A stretch of DNA of 64,000 bases from Mactromeris polynyma (taxonomy: Eukaryota; Mollusca; Bivalvia; Venerida; Mactridae). Each line of letters starts with the position of its first letter. The stretch's first letter is position 1. The notes beneath the pieces are model-generated. The model was not told where the DNA came from. It searched no databases and saw only the letters and a list, made by a program, of their open reading frames with translations. The DNA is taken from the NCBI GenBank assembly GCA_032209605.1, contig JASFXZ010000004.1, forward strand, positions 34,196,401 through 34,260,400, in the 5' to 3' direction. Of this stretch, positions 30,195 through 43,439 are shown piece by piece. The translations under genes were made by a program, and so were the position numbers.

Positions 30195-31015
30195 TACTCA
30201 CCTCTCTACACTCACCACTCACCTCTCACCACTCACCTCTCACCACTCACCTCTCACCACTCACCTCTCACCACTCACCTCAAAGCACTCAACAATCACC
30301 TCAAGCCACTCACCTCTCACCACTCACCTCTAAGCACTCAACAATCACCTCACGCCACTCAGCACTCAACACTCATCATTCAGCACTCACCACTCAGCAC
30401 TCAGCATTCAGCTCTAACCTCTAAGCACTCACCACTCAGCATTCAGCTCTCACTTCTAAGCACTCAACACTTACCTCTCACCACTCAGCTTTCAAAACTC
30501 ACCTCTCAGCACTCACCACTTACATATCAGCACTCACCACTCATTTCTCCGCACTCACCACTCATTTCTCCGCACTCACCACTTACATATCAGCACTCAC
30601 CACTCATTTCTCCGCACTCACCACTCATTTCTCCGCACTCACCACTTACATATCAGCACTCACCACTCATTTCTCCGCACTCACCACTCATTTCTCCGCA
30701 CTCACCACTTACATATCAGCAATCACCACTCATTTCTTCGCACTCACCACTCATTTCTCCGCACTCACCACTTACATATCAGCACAAACCACTCATTTCT
30801 CCGCACTCACCACTCATATCTCCGCACTCACCACTCATTTCTCCGCACTCACTACTTACATATCAGCACTCACCACTCATTTCTCCGCACTCACCACTCA
30901 TTTCTTTGCACTCACTACTTACATATCAGCACTCACCACTCATTTCTCCACACTCACCACTCATTTCTTTGCACTCACTACTTACATACCAGCACTCACC
31001 ACTCACCTCTCAGCA
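30195..31015 (+). repeat. CACTCACC minisatellite with 63-bp higher-order units
   Basis: The first part has a 14-bp unit (CACTCACCTCTCAC). From about 30510 the unit is 21 bp in two types, A (CACTCACCACTCATTTCTCCG) and B (CACTCACCACTTACATATCAG), ordered B-A-A and so on as a 63-bp higher-order unit repeated about eight times, one of them with an extra A. The 287-codon open frame (7-residue HSPLISP/HSPLTYQ units) exists because 21 is divisible by three. I do not call it a gene. Confidence 0.9.
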
Positions 31016-31034
31016 AGCAGTTTATATTATCTAA

Positions 31035-33790
31035 GATTTGAGCGTGAATCTGAGACATGAAATAAATACTTATTTCATTAACTGTATACAATGTATATGA
31101 CACAGCGCTCATTTCCAACAACTTACACTCAATTTAAGATTCAGACAAGGGCATAAACTGGGACACACGTACAGGCTTCACAAATATCTCACCTGAGGGC
31201 CGCCTCTAAGTAATAAATGAGGCACACCAGGTCACATGATCATAGATATTGGCCTCACGTTGTCCATATACGTTTATGTACAGTGCAAATTTGTTACTAT
31301 ATTTAGTAACACATGCAATAATATCATATATACACACTCGATCAACAAAGCATGTATGTTACCAAAGTTCCGAAACACAAAACATATCACTGGTGATACT
31401 TTCCATTATACGGGAAATGAAATAAGTCACTTGAGAGAAAAATCTCATTTTGAAAATGTTGTCAAACCTGATGTATGGTCTCTCGTATAAGTATATATCA
31501 GTAAAAGAAGTCACACAAACACAGATATACATATTGTCTGTCTTGACTAATGTGTATTTTTACGCGATTACTTTTCGTGATATATCTGTCTGACGAATGT
31601 AAATATTGCGATAGTGAGTGTTTATGTTAACGTTTTTTATAGACTGAATTAAGCGTATTCATTTTTTGACGGTACCGCTCAGGTACCATCTATAGTAGTG
31701 TGGCAATTTCAGAGGCATACACAATTGGTTCCCGTTTTCAAAACATAATTCAATATGTCATTTTATAATTAAATATTCACAAACGTTACATAAAGGGTCT
31801 GATATCTTTGTATTTCATTTATTTACAATCGTGACAAACATTTCACTTGTTTTACAATTTTAAGGTTCTACCATTATTACTAACCATTTTCTTTTATTTC
31901 GGTTTGAAAATCTAGCATTCCTAAAACAAGTCGGATTGGAGATCTCTTGGAAAAAATGTTTACTATTTTGCAATAATTTTTTATCCCTTTTCGCATTTCT
32001 GTCTTATGTTTTAGTTTTACTTCATAATCCATGCAAACCATCTTACCTATTTACACATACTTTGATAACAAAACTGTTCAGTTACAAAACGGAAACTTGC
32101 ATGCAACGAGTTGCCAGCTTGGCTACAGAGACGAGTGGTACCGTCCCACAGCACTTTCGTGCTTTGATTTATTAAGTTATGAGAAGTGGCAATATTTTAT
32201 CGAGTGTGGACATGTAGCACTTTACGAACCATAGGCGAGTACGCTTCTCCAAGTCCCGGGGGGGGGGTGCTGGGACCACCCAAAACTCTCATCTGTACAT
32301 GTTCAACTTTCAGCCGCGGGCTATACAGCACCTTTTAGGGTTCTAAATCTTCGAAAAGTCGTGGGGATATTCACGGTTTGCCGTTCGAATACCCACAAGT
32401 TCTCAAAGCGTTGGCCCCTACGCCGCCCATAAACTGACAGGCAGACTTATGACACGTATGCATACGGATCAATTATGCATAACGTAATTCATACGGTTTC
32501 GCACACAAGGTACGGTCTGTGTATTATCTGAACGCGCTATTTTAAAATTATGATACTTCCTTAATATGGAGAAATCGCAAAATTAAAACAAAACTTAAAT
32601 TGTAGAAATACATGTTCATGGGAATGGTTTAAAGTCCTGTGTTATAAAAAACATTACCTATAAATTGGCCAGTGTTGGAATAATAAGTACACATAATTAT
32701 ATCCCTGACCGAGAAAAATATCTAAGCCCTATTATCATATAGTGTAGAATTAGGGTTATGATTTACATTTAACTGATTTATAACTAAACTTCGTTGTTAG
32801 CTAATATCGGTTAGTATGCTATCAATTAACACACATACTTTTATGAAGTATGTTAAAACCTAGCAACTGTTGCTACATGAATTCATTAGTTGAGCAATTT
32901 AGGAACCGTCCATATAATGACATTGATTCGAACGTACTCTCCGTAAATTCACGTGTTGGCAATAATGTCTATGTTTACATGAATTTATTATTACAAGTAA
33001 GAGACTTCAACCCTTCAAAAACATAAAATTCTAACATTTCTGAGCAATGTAACACGCACTCATGCACGCATGCGCACTTAAACACATCTTTTAATGAACA
33101 TACAAATATATACCACATATTAGTTAACTAGTTGTTTAAATGATACAACAAGTTCTGAGAAAATCCAGTAATTGTGTATTGTAAGAATATCTGACATTGG
33201 AGATACTAAAAAAACTAACTTCCGGTTTGGTGCGATGAAAAATGAAATGCTGTCCAATTTCTGACCACTGAAATAAATTGTACGACATAATATCAGAAAA
33301 AAACCCGACATGGAAACATGTGTTAGATAAATAAGCCGTACCCAAGCGCATACCTTGACTTTGATGCTTTCGTAAAACAATATCCGGTTTAACACAACAT
33401 CCCAAATAAATGTCCACAAACGTAAGCGCATATGTTAATTTAGCAGAGACAAGTTAAATTTAATTACATTTTAATAGGTTTACCAACCCAGTGGACGTCA
33501 TATACATGTCCACTGAGTTAGTGTATACAAGTAAGGTCAACAGGTTAGAGCTTGAACTGTGTGCGGACATTGAAATGTCATAATTAAATCTCATTCCAAC
33601 CCTCGGGGCTAGTCAAAGTGTTAAATTCAATAAATTTATATCATATAGGATAAATTTCATAAATTTCTAATAACATTAATTTATAATTGCCGTGTTTAAG
33701 GCCTGACATAAATTTAATGTGAATGTATTACCTTCACGATAGGTATATTTATTTTGTCTGACACTGTATGTATATTTTCTGTATTACCCG
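31035..33790. other. Intergenic, nothing recognised
   Basis: AT-rich with short meaningless frames. A GC-rich patch at 32230-32420 includes a run of nine or more G at about 32258. Frames at 31936-32234 and 33120-33431 show no family resemblance. Confidence 0.3.
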
Positions 33791-33809
33791 TTAAATTGTG
33801 CTTGTCCAT

Positions 33810-34232
33810 TTGTCAGTTTTTCGGGAAACCCCCAGTATTTTTTGCTGACAGTTCCAAGGCTGTAATTCGCTATATGATTGTTGTTTCTGTTTGTGTTATA
33901 AATGTGTTTTGTATTTCCCTTTCTCCTGTGCAATTCTGTCACTTTATACAGTGATCAGATTGTTTCCTGCCCATTTTTGGCCTATTGCGGCCAGTTGTCT
34001 TGACTTGTCCTGTGATATTTTCCATTCATTAATCCCCCCTCCACCTCCCTTCACTGTCCACTTTGATTCTCCTAGTTAGTCCTAGTGGTCAGCCGGGCCA
34101 TTCCTTGTGCCTCTGTTCCTTAATATGTGTACCGTTTGATCCCCTTAAGTGCCATATGTTTTGTTGATTGTTGTTTTTCCGGAGGTCTGCGTGGGGAGGC
34201 ACTGTCTTGTGTATGTGGCATTCCATGTATTT
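33810..34232 (+). repeat. Dispersed repeat family R1, copy 1
   Basis: About 420 bp matching 47271-47672 nearly throughout: GACAGTTCCAAGGCTGTA, TCTTGACTTGTCCTGTGAT, TTTGATTCTCCTAGTTA, CGGGCCATTCCTT and a distinctive end GAGGCACTGTCTTGTGTATG. No terminal repeats or coding frame identified, so the class is unknown. Confidence 0.75.
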
Positions 34233-34429
34233 ACGTATTCTCTCTGTTTTACAAGTATCTACCATACTGTGATATTATTGCTGATGATGATAATGATAAT
34301 AATTGTTGCTTCTATTATCATTAAACATTGTGGCAAACACTACTGTTGATGGTGCTGATGAAAATGATCATGGCATAATAGTCGGTATTGATACAACTGA
34401 TGTTGCCGCTTATCCTGATCATAATGTTT

Positions 34430-35360
34430 GGTAATGATTCTCATTATGATGCTGCTGCTAATGATGATAAATTACTAATTGTTTATGATGCTGTAGCTAA
34501 TAAAGATACATTACTGATTGGTTATGATGCTGCTGCTAATGATAATAAATTACTGATTGGTTATGATGCTGCTGCTAATGATGATAAATTACTGATTGGT
34601 CATGATTCTGCTGCAAATGATGATTAATTACTGATTGTGTTTATTACGCTGCTGCTAATTATGATAAATTGCTGATTGGTTATGATCCTGCTGCTAATGA
34701 TGATAAATTACTGATTGTTTTTTATGCTGCTGCTAATGATGATAAAAAACTGATTGGTTATGATGCTGCTGTTAATGATGATAAATTACTGATTGGTTAT
34801 GATGCTACTGCCAATGATGATAAATTACTGTTTGGTTATGATCCTGCTGCTAATGATGATAAATTACTGATTGTTTATGATGCTGTAGCTAATGAAGATA
34901 TATTACTGATTGGTTATGACGCTGCTGCTAATGATGATAAATTACTGATTGTTTATGATGCTGTAGCTAATGAAGATATATTACCGATTGGTTATGACGC
35001 CGCTGCTAATGATGATAAATTACTGATTGGTTATGATGCTGCTGCCAATGATGATAAATTACTGTTTGGTTTTGATCCTGCTGCTAATGATGATAAATTA
35101 CTGATTGGTTATGATGCTGTAGCTTACAAGATAAATTACTGTTTGGTTATGATGCTGCTGCTAATGATGATAAATTACTGATTGTTTATGATGCTTTAGC
35201 TAATGAAGATATATTACTGATTGGTTATGATGCTGCTGCTAATGATGATAAAGTACTGATTGGTTATAATGCTGTAGCTTACAAGATAACTTACTGATTG
35301 GTTATGATGCTGTGGCTCACGATGATAAATTACAGATTAGTTATGATGCTGTTGCTGATG
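34430..35360 (+). repeat. 39-bp minisatellite (TTATGATGCTGCTGCTAATG-type)
   Basis: About 23 tandem units of 39 bp. Units diverge by point changes and by alternating subtypes (GATGCTGCTGCTAATGATGA versus GATGCTGTAGCTAATGAAGA), and break down near 35110 and 35270. The frame reads LLIGYDAAANDDK per unit, an acidic 13-residue repeat that stays open only because 39 is a multiple of three; stops interrupt it at about 34625 and after 35180. Confidence 0.9.
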
Positions 35361-35369
35361 GCATTGATG

Positions 35370-38300
35370 GTTACAGAAACGATACACAAGTTGTTGCAAA
35401 GACCAGTTGAAATACTTTTGAAAACATTCATACAGGTATTGTGTTAAATGTTATATTTAAATGCACAAAGGGTGTCAATGAATTGCGGTATCGCTTGCGG
35501 CATTTAAAATGTCACCCGCTTCTGAGTGTTATTAAACTGAGCTGTGACGCCAGGTTTATAATGTAACATTGGCCTTGATCAATGTCAAGGCTGAACCCTG
35601 AACCAAACAATCAGATGATTGAGTTATAAGACTGGTCTTAAAACGCAGATTTATAAATTCATGTCCGCGTGTGTTTGCAAAAAGTGCGAAGGATCTCAAG
35701 CAATAATGAGTTCCTTTATATAGCGTTAAGTAAATACGGATGATTTTTTGCAAGGCCAGCTTATATCGTCATATAGGCAAACATGAAATACTTCCATCGA
35801 TTCAATATTTTGTTATCAAACTGGGTATGTTTCACCCAGTGACTTGAATTCTTTATGAGATAAAAAGTACGAAAGACCTTGGTCGTTGAATCGTGTTTAC
35901 AAATAAAAATCAGCTGTTTGTAGCACGTGAACCTAAATAAGGGTTAGAAACGATAACGGTTAGATGACTTGTGACAAATGCCTTTGTATCTAAGAGATGG
36001 CTCTGTATAGTACAAAATGGAAAATTTATCAAGGGTGATATAATCCTGGTTAAACGACTTTTTACAGTAATGAAATCAACGTGGTAGGCAGTTAAATTGT
36101 TCTTGTGATTAAACGAAGCCCACCAGGTGGCGGTAGAAGGGACGTAATTGTTTTTCAAAAAGTTGGACTACAATCTGCATATAGAAATAATAAAAACCTA
36201 CGATGACTTGATTTTAAAAGTTCATATGCACTTAGCGGAGTAAGAGAGATGCACCCATGGTCGGTTATCATTTGTATCATGGGTCAAAGTCTACCCTGTT
36301 TTTGACACTTTTTACATTACTCATATATATAGATAAGTTTATTAAGAAAAAGGTTATGAGCCCATCCTTCCACATGAATAAATACAACATGTCAACAAGT
36401 TCTATGAGTAGAGTTTACAAACATAATTACGTACATACATGTATAACATGCACGTGTATTTTCTTTCTAAGAAGTAATCACTAATTAAATTGGTAGTTTA
36501 ATAAATAAATAACAGATAGTTGATAGTTGATACTGGGGAGAAGTGGGATTATTATAAGAAATATATTTGCGATCTCAATGCAAAACTTTCATAAACAAAC
36601 AATGATAATCTACTTATTGTACAGTTACTTTCGCTGTTAAATATAAAAGTTCTGCACATTTTAAAACATTTGGATTTTTCCAGTAATATTCATTAATGTA
36701 CTGTTCTCCTAAGGTATGATAAACGTGACATTCTAAAACAAAGTGAAATTCATTATAATGTTAAGGATAACACAAACAGAGTTCAAGTAAAAACTCTTAT
36801 TTCCATTGTGGTTCTTTATATATAGTATTGTGTGACATAGGAAGAGTTTGAAGCTATGTATTAAGTTATCACAGTTAGTTTATCAAAGAAAGACATTGAG
36901 TTACATTGAACAATAACAAGTAGATAAATCGATGAGACAATACTTTATATTCGACAAGAATGATGAATAAAAAAGCTAAACATAACAATGTATTATGTAA
37001 CAAATTATAAACTGTTGATAAGGAAAGACAATACATTATTTAAAACGAGCTTAAAACGTGTTTTTCTCCTTGCATTTAAAAGAAAAGAATATTTTGGCAT
37101 CCCTCACATCTTATGTCAGACTTTTCCAAAGACAATAACCATTGAAAGCAAAATATGTCTTTCCAAACCCTATGACATTAGGAATTACAAATCTGCTACA
37201 TTCGGACATTAAATAATTTGCTCCATCGGGCGTTACATCAGCCGTAACTCTGAACCTGGTAGGATACTGGTGCTTTCACTGATGGGGGTAAATTGATCCA
37301 TTACATAAGAAGGGGAAAGTTGGGAATGGTAATTATATATATGACATAAAGTAATTTGATTCACTCTACTTTCTACATTATCCTTGTTTACTTGGTGCAT
37401 ATAATGTAAATTTAAAGAATGCCTTAGACGGACGTTCAACATTATCCAAAGGTAAATGCCTTATGATAACCCAGCAATTTACATGATAATGGCAGACATG
37501 GTACAAGTTCGCTTTGGGAGCTGGTATTAATTATTCACGCAATATCTAGTTAATGAGACCTTATTAACAGCTAAATTGGTGCCGTAAATTTATCATGAAT
37601 TTGTAGCCGTGAACCAACCACGTGACATGATGTAATTAGTCCTGGTATTTACGCCGTCATTATATCAATAAACAGTTGATCAATGTCTCATCGGATGTTC
37701 TATTACTGGCTTAGCAGCCGATTTATATTAATTACATTCAATTTATGAACAACTGTCCAGGCCGCCGAAGCTTATTATACACTTCCTTGACGTTTTCATT
37801 ATAGTAAAGCTATGTGTGAAATGGTTATGCGGTTGCGAATATTGTGGACATAGCTCGATACGTCAGGAGTATTTAATATTTAACTTGTACCTAGGAGTAA
37901 TTACAATCAAGTGAAAAATTAAGCACAGACCATACCCTTATCTCATGCAATCCCAAATCACTTGCCTAAAGCACGCCATTCTCAATGCATCACTAAAAAA
38001 CACGTTCTCGACCGACCCAAATCCGTTACCTTACGAAATCGCGGTGAATATCTAATCCAATTCCTAACACAATCTCATGAAATCAAAACTTTCTAACCTA
38101 ACGCGATCCCAGTACACACGTCTGTGAAAGAGTTTCTATACGTATTGTTTTGTAGGTAAATGCATTAATATATCACATGGTTTAAAGTAATTGGACATTG
38201 GGCAGACATCAAAAATTACATTATTAGCCTGGCTAGCTAAATGTAAGAAAAATAAATATTTTCCCTGGTTAGTTCATTTTCATATCAATATAATATAAAA

Positions 38301-38500
38301 TTAGTTGTGTTGCTATAGTACATTACGTCAATTTTATAGATCGCTATGAATAAAACAAGGGTAAGTGTCTGCTAGATGAAATTATGTGCAGTCCCTTAAT
38401 TTCTTTTATTTCATTTCCTATAACGTGTGATCACATACCTCACATTGTGGTGATTCAACAGACAATGTATTAAGTGGACTTCTGCAAAATGAGAGAAATG
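35370..38500. other. Intergenic, nothing recognised
   Basis: AT-rich, with no gene, inverted-repeat element or tandem array identified. Confidence 0.3.
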
Positions 38501-38528
38501 CAACAACTGGAGAAGTTAAAACACAATA

Positions 38529-39275
38529 AGTATCTGTCTGAGAGATGAAGTCCTCAGTTATAACACGAGAAGTATCTATCTGAGAGATGAAGTCCTCAGT
38601 TATAACACGAGAAGTATCTGTCTGAGAGATGAAGTCCTCAGTTATAACACGATAAGTATCTGTCTGAGAGATGAAGTCCTCAGTTATAACACGAGCAGTA
38701 TCTGTCTGAGAGATGAAGTCCTCAGTTATAACACGAGAAGTATCTGTCTGAGAGATGAAGTCCTCAGTTATAACACGAGAAGTATCTGTCTGAGAGATGA
38801 AGTCCTCAGTTATAACACGAGAAGTATCTGTCTGAGAGATGAAGTCCTCAGTTATAACACGAGAAGTACCTGTCTGAGAGATGAAGTCCTCAGTTATAAC
38901 ACGAGAAGTACCTGCCTGAGAGATGAAGTCCTCAGTTATAACACGAGCAGTACCTGTCTGAGAGATGAAGTCCTCAGTTATAACACGAGCAGTACCTGTC
39001 TGAGAGATGAAGTCCTCAGTTATAACACGAGCAGTACCTGTCTGAGAGATGAAGTCCTCAGTTATAACACGAGCAGTACCTGTCTGAGAGATGAAGTCCT
39101 CAGTTATAACACGAGCAGTACCTGTCTGAGAGATGAAGTCCTCATTTATAACACGAGCAGTACCTGTCTGAGAGATGAAGTCCTCATTTATAACACGAGC
39201 AGTACCTGTCTGAGATATGCAGTCCTCAGTTATAACACGAGCAGTACCTGCCTGAGAGATGAAGTCCTCAGAGAA
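38529..39275 (-). repeat. 42-bp minisatellite, about 18 units, open on minus strand
   Basis: Unit of 42 bp containing GAGAGATGAAGTCCTCAGTT. The minus frame 38418-39308 (296 codons) reads TEDFISQTGTARVI-type 14-residue units. A gradient is visible: units near 39270 carry GTARV, those near 38530 carry DTSRV/DTYRV, with the G-to-D switch between about the tenth and eleventh unit. Flanking segments are short and featureless and no intron signals were recognised, so a coding role is unproven. Confidence 0.85.
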
Positions 39276-39739
39276 TTTTGACGTTTCTAGAAATAAGTGT
39301 GTTACCAATCATTGTACTTATACCCATAACTGTGTCCACACCGGCTTTCGTTTCACGCACCTCACCGACACTGTTCCGAAAGATTGTTTATAATTCAACT
39401 ATTGAATTTCCAGCCTAATAAATTCGTGTTGATCACCCGATTGACTTTGTTGAGGATCAAGTTGCGATGAACCAAAAGGTTTTGATAACAGGGACATATG
39501 TATGTTGTGATTGAACAAACGATCACTATTAAACACGGACGATCCTGTTCTATTGAAAAACAAATAAAATAATTCTGATAAAGTCTGTATGATTCAAAAC
39601 AGGAGGCCAAACGCTACTGGTGCGAGGTAGCTAGATTTCTAGAAACATTCGGGCAAAGACAAATAATCAGAATTACTGAATTACATTTTTTAAAAACAGC
39701 AAGGTTCTCAGACACTTTATTCCCACATATATCTACGGT

Positions 39740-39868
39740 GGCATAGAGGTGACATGTGTGAAATATTGTTTATCTCATTTCCACGATTTAAGAACTCGTT
39801 TCCACGACATACTATAATTATAATAATTCCACACATGTCACCGTATCTATCATACCGGCAACCATATT
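39740..39868. mobile_element. Candidate MITE with GGTGACATGTGTG arms
   Basis: GGCATAGAGGTGACATGTGTG and, in reverse on the right, ATAGATACGGTGACATGTGTG form imperfect arms around a core with TCATTTCCACGATT and CTCGTTTCCACGAC. Boundaries approximate. Confidence 0.45.
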
Positions 39869-39899
39869 GTATACATTATACAGACCTTTGCCCGAATCA

Positions 39900-42385
39900 A
39901 TCGCGGAATGTAATGACAATGGTGATTAAATAAACCCACAAATCAAAGTAATTAGAATGGAAATTGGTACTTTCGCAGATTTTATATACATTCAAATAAG
40001 GCACGGTTTCAAAAGTAAAATTTTGGAAGACAAATAGTGAAATCACTATATTTGGTAATTAACCTGATACCAGAGCGATAATACCACGTCTCCTCGGTTA
40101 TGAAGACGTTAAAGCACTACTTGCTTACACAACAATACATTCAAACGAAATGTATTGCTCCACACGAGAAAAGACTTATAAAAAGATAAATAATAGAATG
40201 TCCCATGTTAACTATTTGCGTAAATCAATAATTAATTATAGTGACAGAACTGGAAATTAAAGTTCTTTGAAAACATAAAAATAATAAATAACAATGAGTT
40301 GTGTTGCTTTTGATAAAAATTAACACATCTATACAGCGCCAGAAACAACCAGTTGTGAGGAAATAATAGATATTCCATATTGTTCGTTGTTAAATGATTG
40401 ATATGTTGTATTTTCTATTGTTGAACAATTCTCTCAGTGGTGATTAATCAATATTCCTAAGTGTCATGTTTTATTGCTCTAACAATTTCTTGTCCAGTGA
40501 ATGCGACAAAGCTGATTGTTAATTAGATGCTAAATCTGGCTGACATTCATAGTCATGTTCCCCATGATTGACTTTAACGTTTCATTGGAATCGTCAATGT
40601 ATGCGTCGAATGAAGTGTAATGGAATGGACCAGTAATCTGACGAAATTTGCATATAAACCAATTGACAACTTCCATAATGAAGTTTACATCATGTTCTTA
40701 AGGTTTCTTGTCTCAGTTTGAAACATCAAATGCCTAATAAAAGTATCAACGTTCATTATTTTAAACAAATCCATTCGTTTTAGTCTGGTAATGAATGCAC
40801 TGAAGCGATAGATTCAGACAACATAAACACGTATTGTAAGTGTAAAAGACATAAGGATGTGACACATGCGTCTTGAATAGAAAATTTACTTTGAACCATT
40901 GTCTCGATTTGAAAATAATGAGACGTTAGACAAATACTAAGTATTAGATGTGTTTGTCGCGTGTTACATTTGAACTCTTCTAACTTATTCAATGCGAAAT
41001 GTATAGCGTACTATTGTCAAAATATATCTCTTCGAATTTTAGTCTGTTTGGTGAAATCTCTATTTTACATACACAATGTCGAGTTAAACAATCATAAACT
41101 GGAATTATCAGGACATACATCGGAGATTTTTTGTTTCATGATAAACTTTAAACAGCTATACTCTTTTATTAACACACTTGTGGAAAATTAATAAAGAATT
41201 GCAGAGTAAACAATCGCATGTATTCAAAATAAATACATCATATTTGTTTTATGCATTTATTTAGTCTTAAACAATACTAAAGTAACATCCAAACAATTAT
41301 ATTGCATGCAAATAAATGCAAGAAGTTGACCATAAACCATACTTTTATATCGTCTAAATTGTGAAAACATGTTGAATTGAAATACTCATTTTCCATTTAT
41401 CGGTTCTCGCAGACGAAAATCTACTTGATGTATTAGATTTGCGAATATTGAAACACAATTCCTCAGCTTAGTATGGTTACATTTCCTTTATTTTGTATTT
41501 GACATTCACGCCTCCCAATACATTTCATACGGTGGAAAATTCAATATGACATGCAGAGAAACCATTTCTCTATTCAAATGGTTTTAATTTTGCCTATGTT
41601 CTCACGTGTAATTGCTTTCTAAAATGATTTAAAATTATCCAACAAAGATTTTCCCACGTTAGCGTGTTATTTATGTGGCATCAATTATTTAACGAGAATC
41701 GGAAAAGTATGCAATTAAATATTCTTAGATAAAAGCTTAACATAAACTTTAATAACTTGGAAATAGCTCCTTCTTTTCCAAATCAAAGGGAGAATTAACT
41801 ACGCAGAACATCAGTACGAATCAAAGCGCTAAAAGCACTGAAGTTGTTCGGTATTGAATTATGGTTTTGTATTTAACACTTCCAGATTCACAGAAAGTAA
41901 AACATTGTTAAACCATTAAATTTAATTGCGCAGCAAAGATTTCTACCAGTGTTGTGTATGTTAAGCAGGTTACGCTCAGACGTTGAACTAGTTTAACCGA
42001 TTCACTAACCAGTTGTTCGTGCGACGCTTTCGGAAAAAAATGTTCGTAGTTAAGCGATGCGACTGTCGAAAATTGCCATAGATCGAACAACTAAACACGT
42101 TAAGAGTGGAGAAGGCCTTCATTAATAGTCAACTTAAAACTAAACTCAGCACAAATACACACATAAGTATTGAAGCAAAACGTATACCATGTTATAATTT
42201 GAAGATGAAATATAAATACATGTACATGTGTTTTTGAGTGTTGCTAAATAGTAATGATGGCACGCCAGTAACATGTCTTATTTCTCTCGCAAATATCTTG
42301 TTAAGAGGGGTTGATAATTCTGTAAGATTATTGCTTTGTAGTTTCATGAGATACTTTCTATCAATGAAGATAAGAACCATCAATA
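39900..42385. other. Intergenic, nothing recognised
   Basis: AT-rich sequence without supported genes or repeats. Confidence 0.3.
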
Positions 42386-42390
42386 AAGGA

Positions 42391-43185
42391 TCAGTCACAC
42401 CGGGCATACGACCAGGTTACGTCCTAGCTGCGATCGAACAAATTTGGAATCGTGGGCAAATCGTAGATAGAGCGCACGATTGGTCGCAGAGGTCGTGGGT
42501 GATCTCCAGAGCAAAATCTGTCGCAGCAAGGTCGATGGTCATGTTCAAAACTTCTGACCTGCGATTCCAAATCGAAAGAGGTCGCAGACAGGTCTTATAT
42601 GGTCGTACACCAGTCGCGCATGGACGCACCACCAGTCGTACATGATCGTGGATCATCTGCAGTGATTTCACCTGTATCGGTTGGCGTTTACCCGGTGGGG
42701 TCATCCAGCTTGGCCGTTACCGGGTGAATCTCTGGCTCTGTCTCTGGGTGGGTTATCTTCCCACGGCCCCTTTTCTTCTTGGGAGGCCTTACGAAGTATA
42801 ATTATGCGATGTGTACACCTTGAGAGCTAGGTGACTACTGATGATGACGTACGATCGTGTGCTGATCATGCGACCCATCTCACCACTGGTTCGACTGGTT
42901 GCGATCGATCGTGCGAGCGGTCGCTGATCACCAAGATTGATCGTAGAGTGCCAACACTAGTCGCACGATTATCTACGAATGATCTTGCTATCGACCTTCT
43001 CCAATCGTTGGTGAACGCACGACCACGCGCACCACCGATCGAACGACCTAACGGCACCCGTCTTAAGAACAATCGCAGTATGCCATCGCAAATGGAGATC
43101 GAAGATAACATTGCCGATTGGTCGCACTTCGGCCAAATTGTCACCAATCGCACGATCCAGAAAACGTACTATCCGGTGTGACTGA
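42391..43185. mobile_element. 795-bp DNA element, TCAGTCACACCGG ends
   Basis: Exact inverted termini of 13 bp: TCAGTCACACCGG at 42391 and CCGGTGTGACTGA ending at 43185. The interior is markedly GC-richer than its surroundings and dense in CGATCG/GGTCGTxC motifs. Several frames in both strands (for example 42238-42645) are by-products of its stop-poor composition; none resembles a transposase. Non-autonomous; superfamily unknown. Confidence 0.8.
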
Positions 43186-43439
43186 GGCTAAAAATTAGTC
43201 ATGGCTAGTTCTGCCTTAATTGACGCAAATTTATTATTTCTTATATTTATTTGTTATTTATCATCAAGCTGTTAAAATAACACAATGATCTACAAGCATG
43301 CTTTGATGATACAGCTTTATTTGATGACAGGATAAGTGTGACATTGTATGCGCACTAAATTCAGGTGTCAACTTAAATTGGTGTTTTGCCACTGACCGGT
43401 CTAAGGTGGTACTCCTTTTTTCATCAATCATTTCCGTTT

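Noticed and set aside
30171..31034. 287-codon open frame over the CACTCACC array
   Set aside because: Units of 21 bp keep any stop-free frame open. The composition is pure minisatellite and no splice or start context supports a gene.
34669..35181. 170-codon acidic repeat protein
   Set aside because: Frame is a product of a 39-bp unit; neighbouring units in the same array contain stops and frame slips.
42238..43181. Overlapping frames of 95-135 codons on both strands
   Set aside because: They lie in a stop-poor, inverted-ended non-autonomous element and resemble no protein family.
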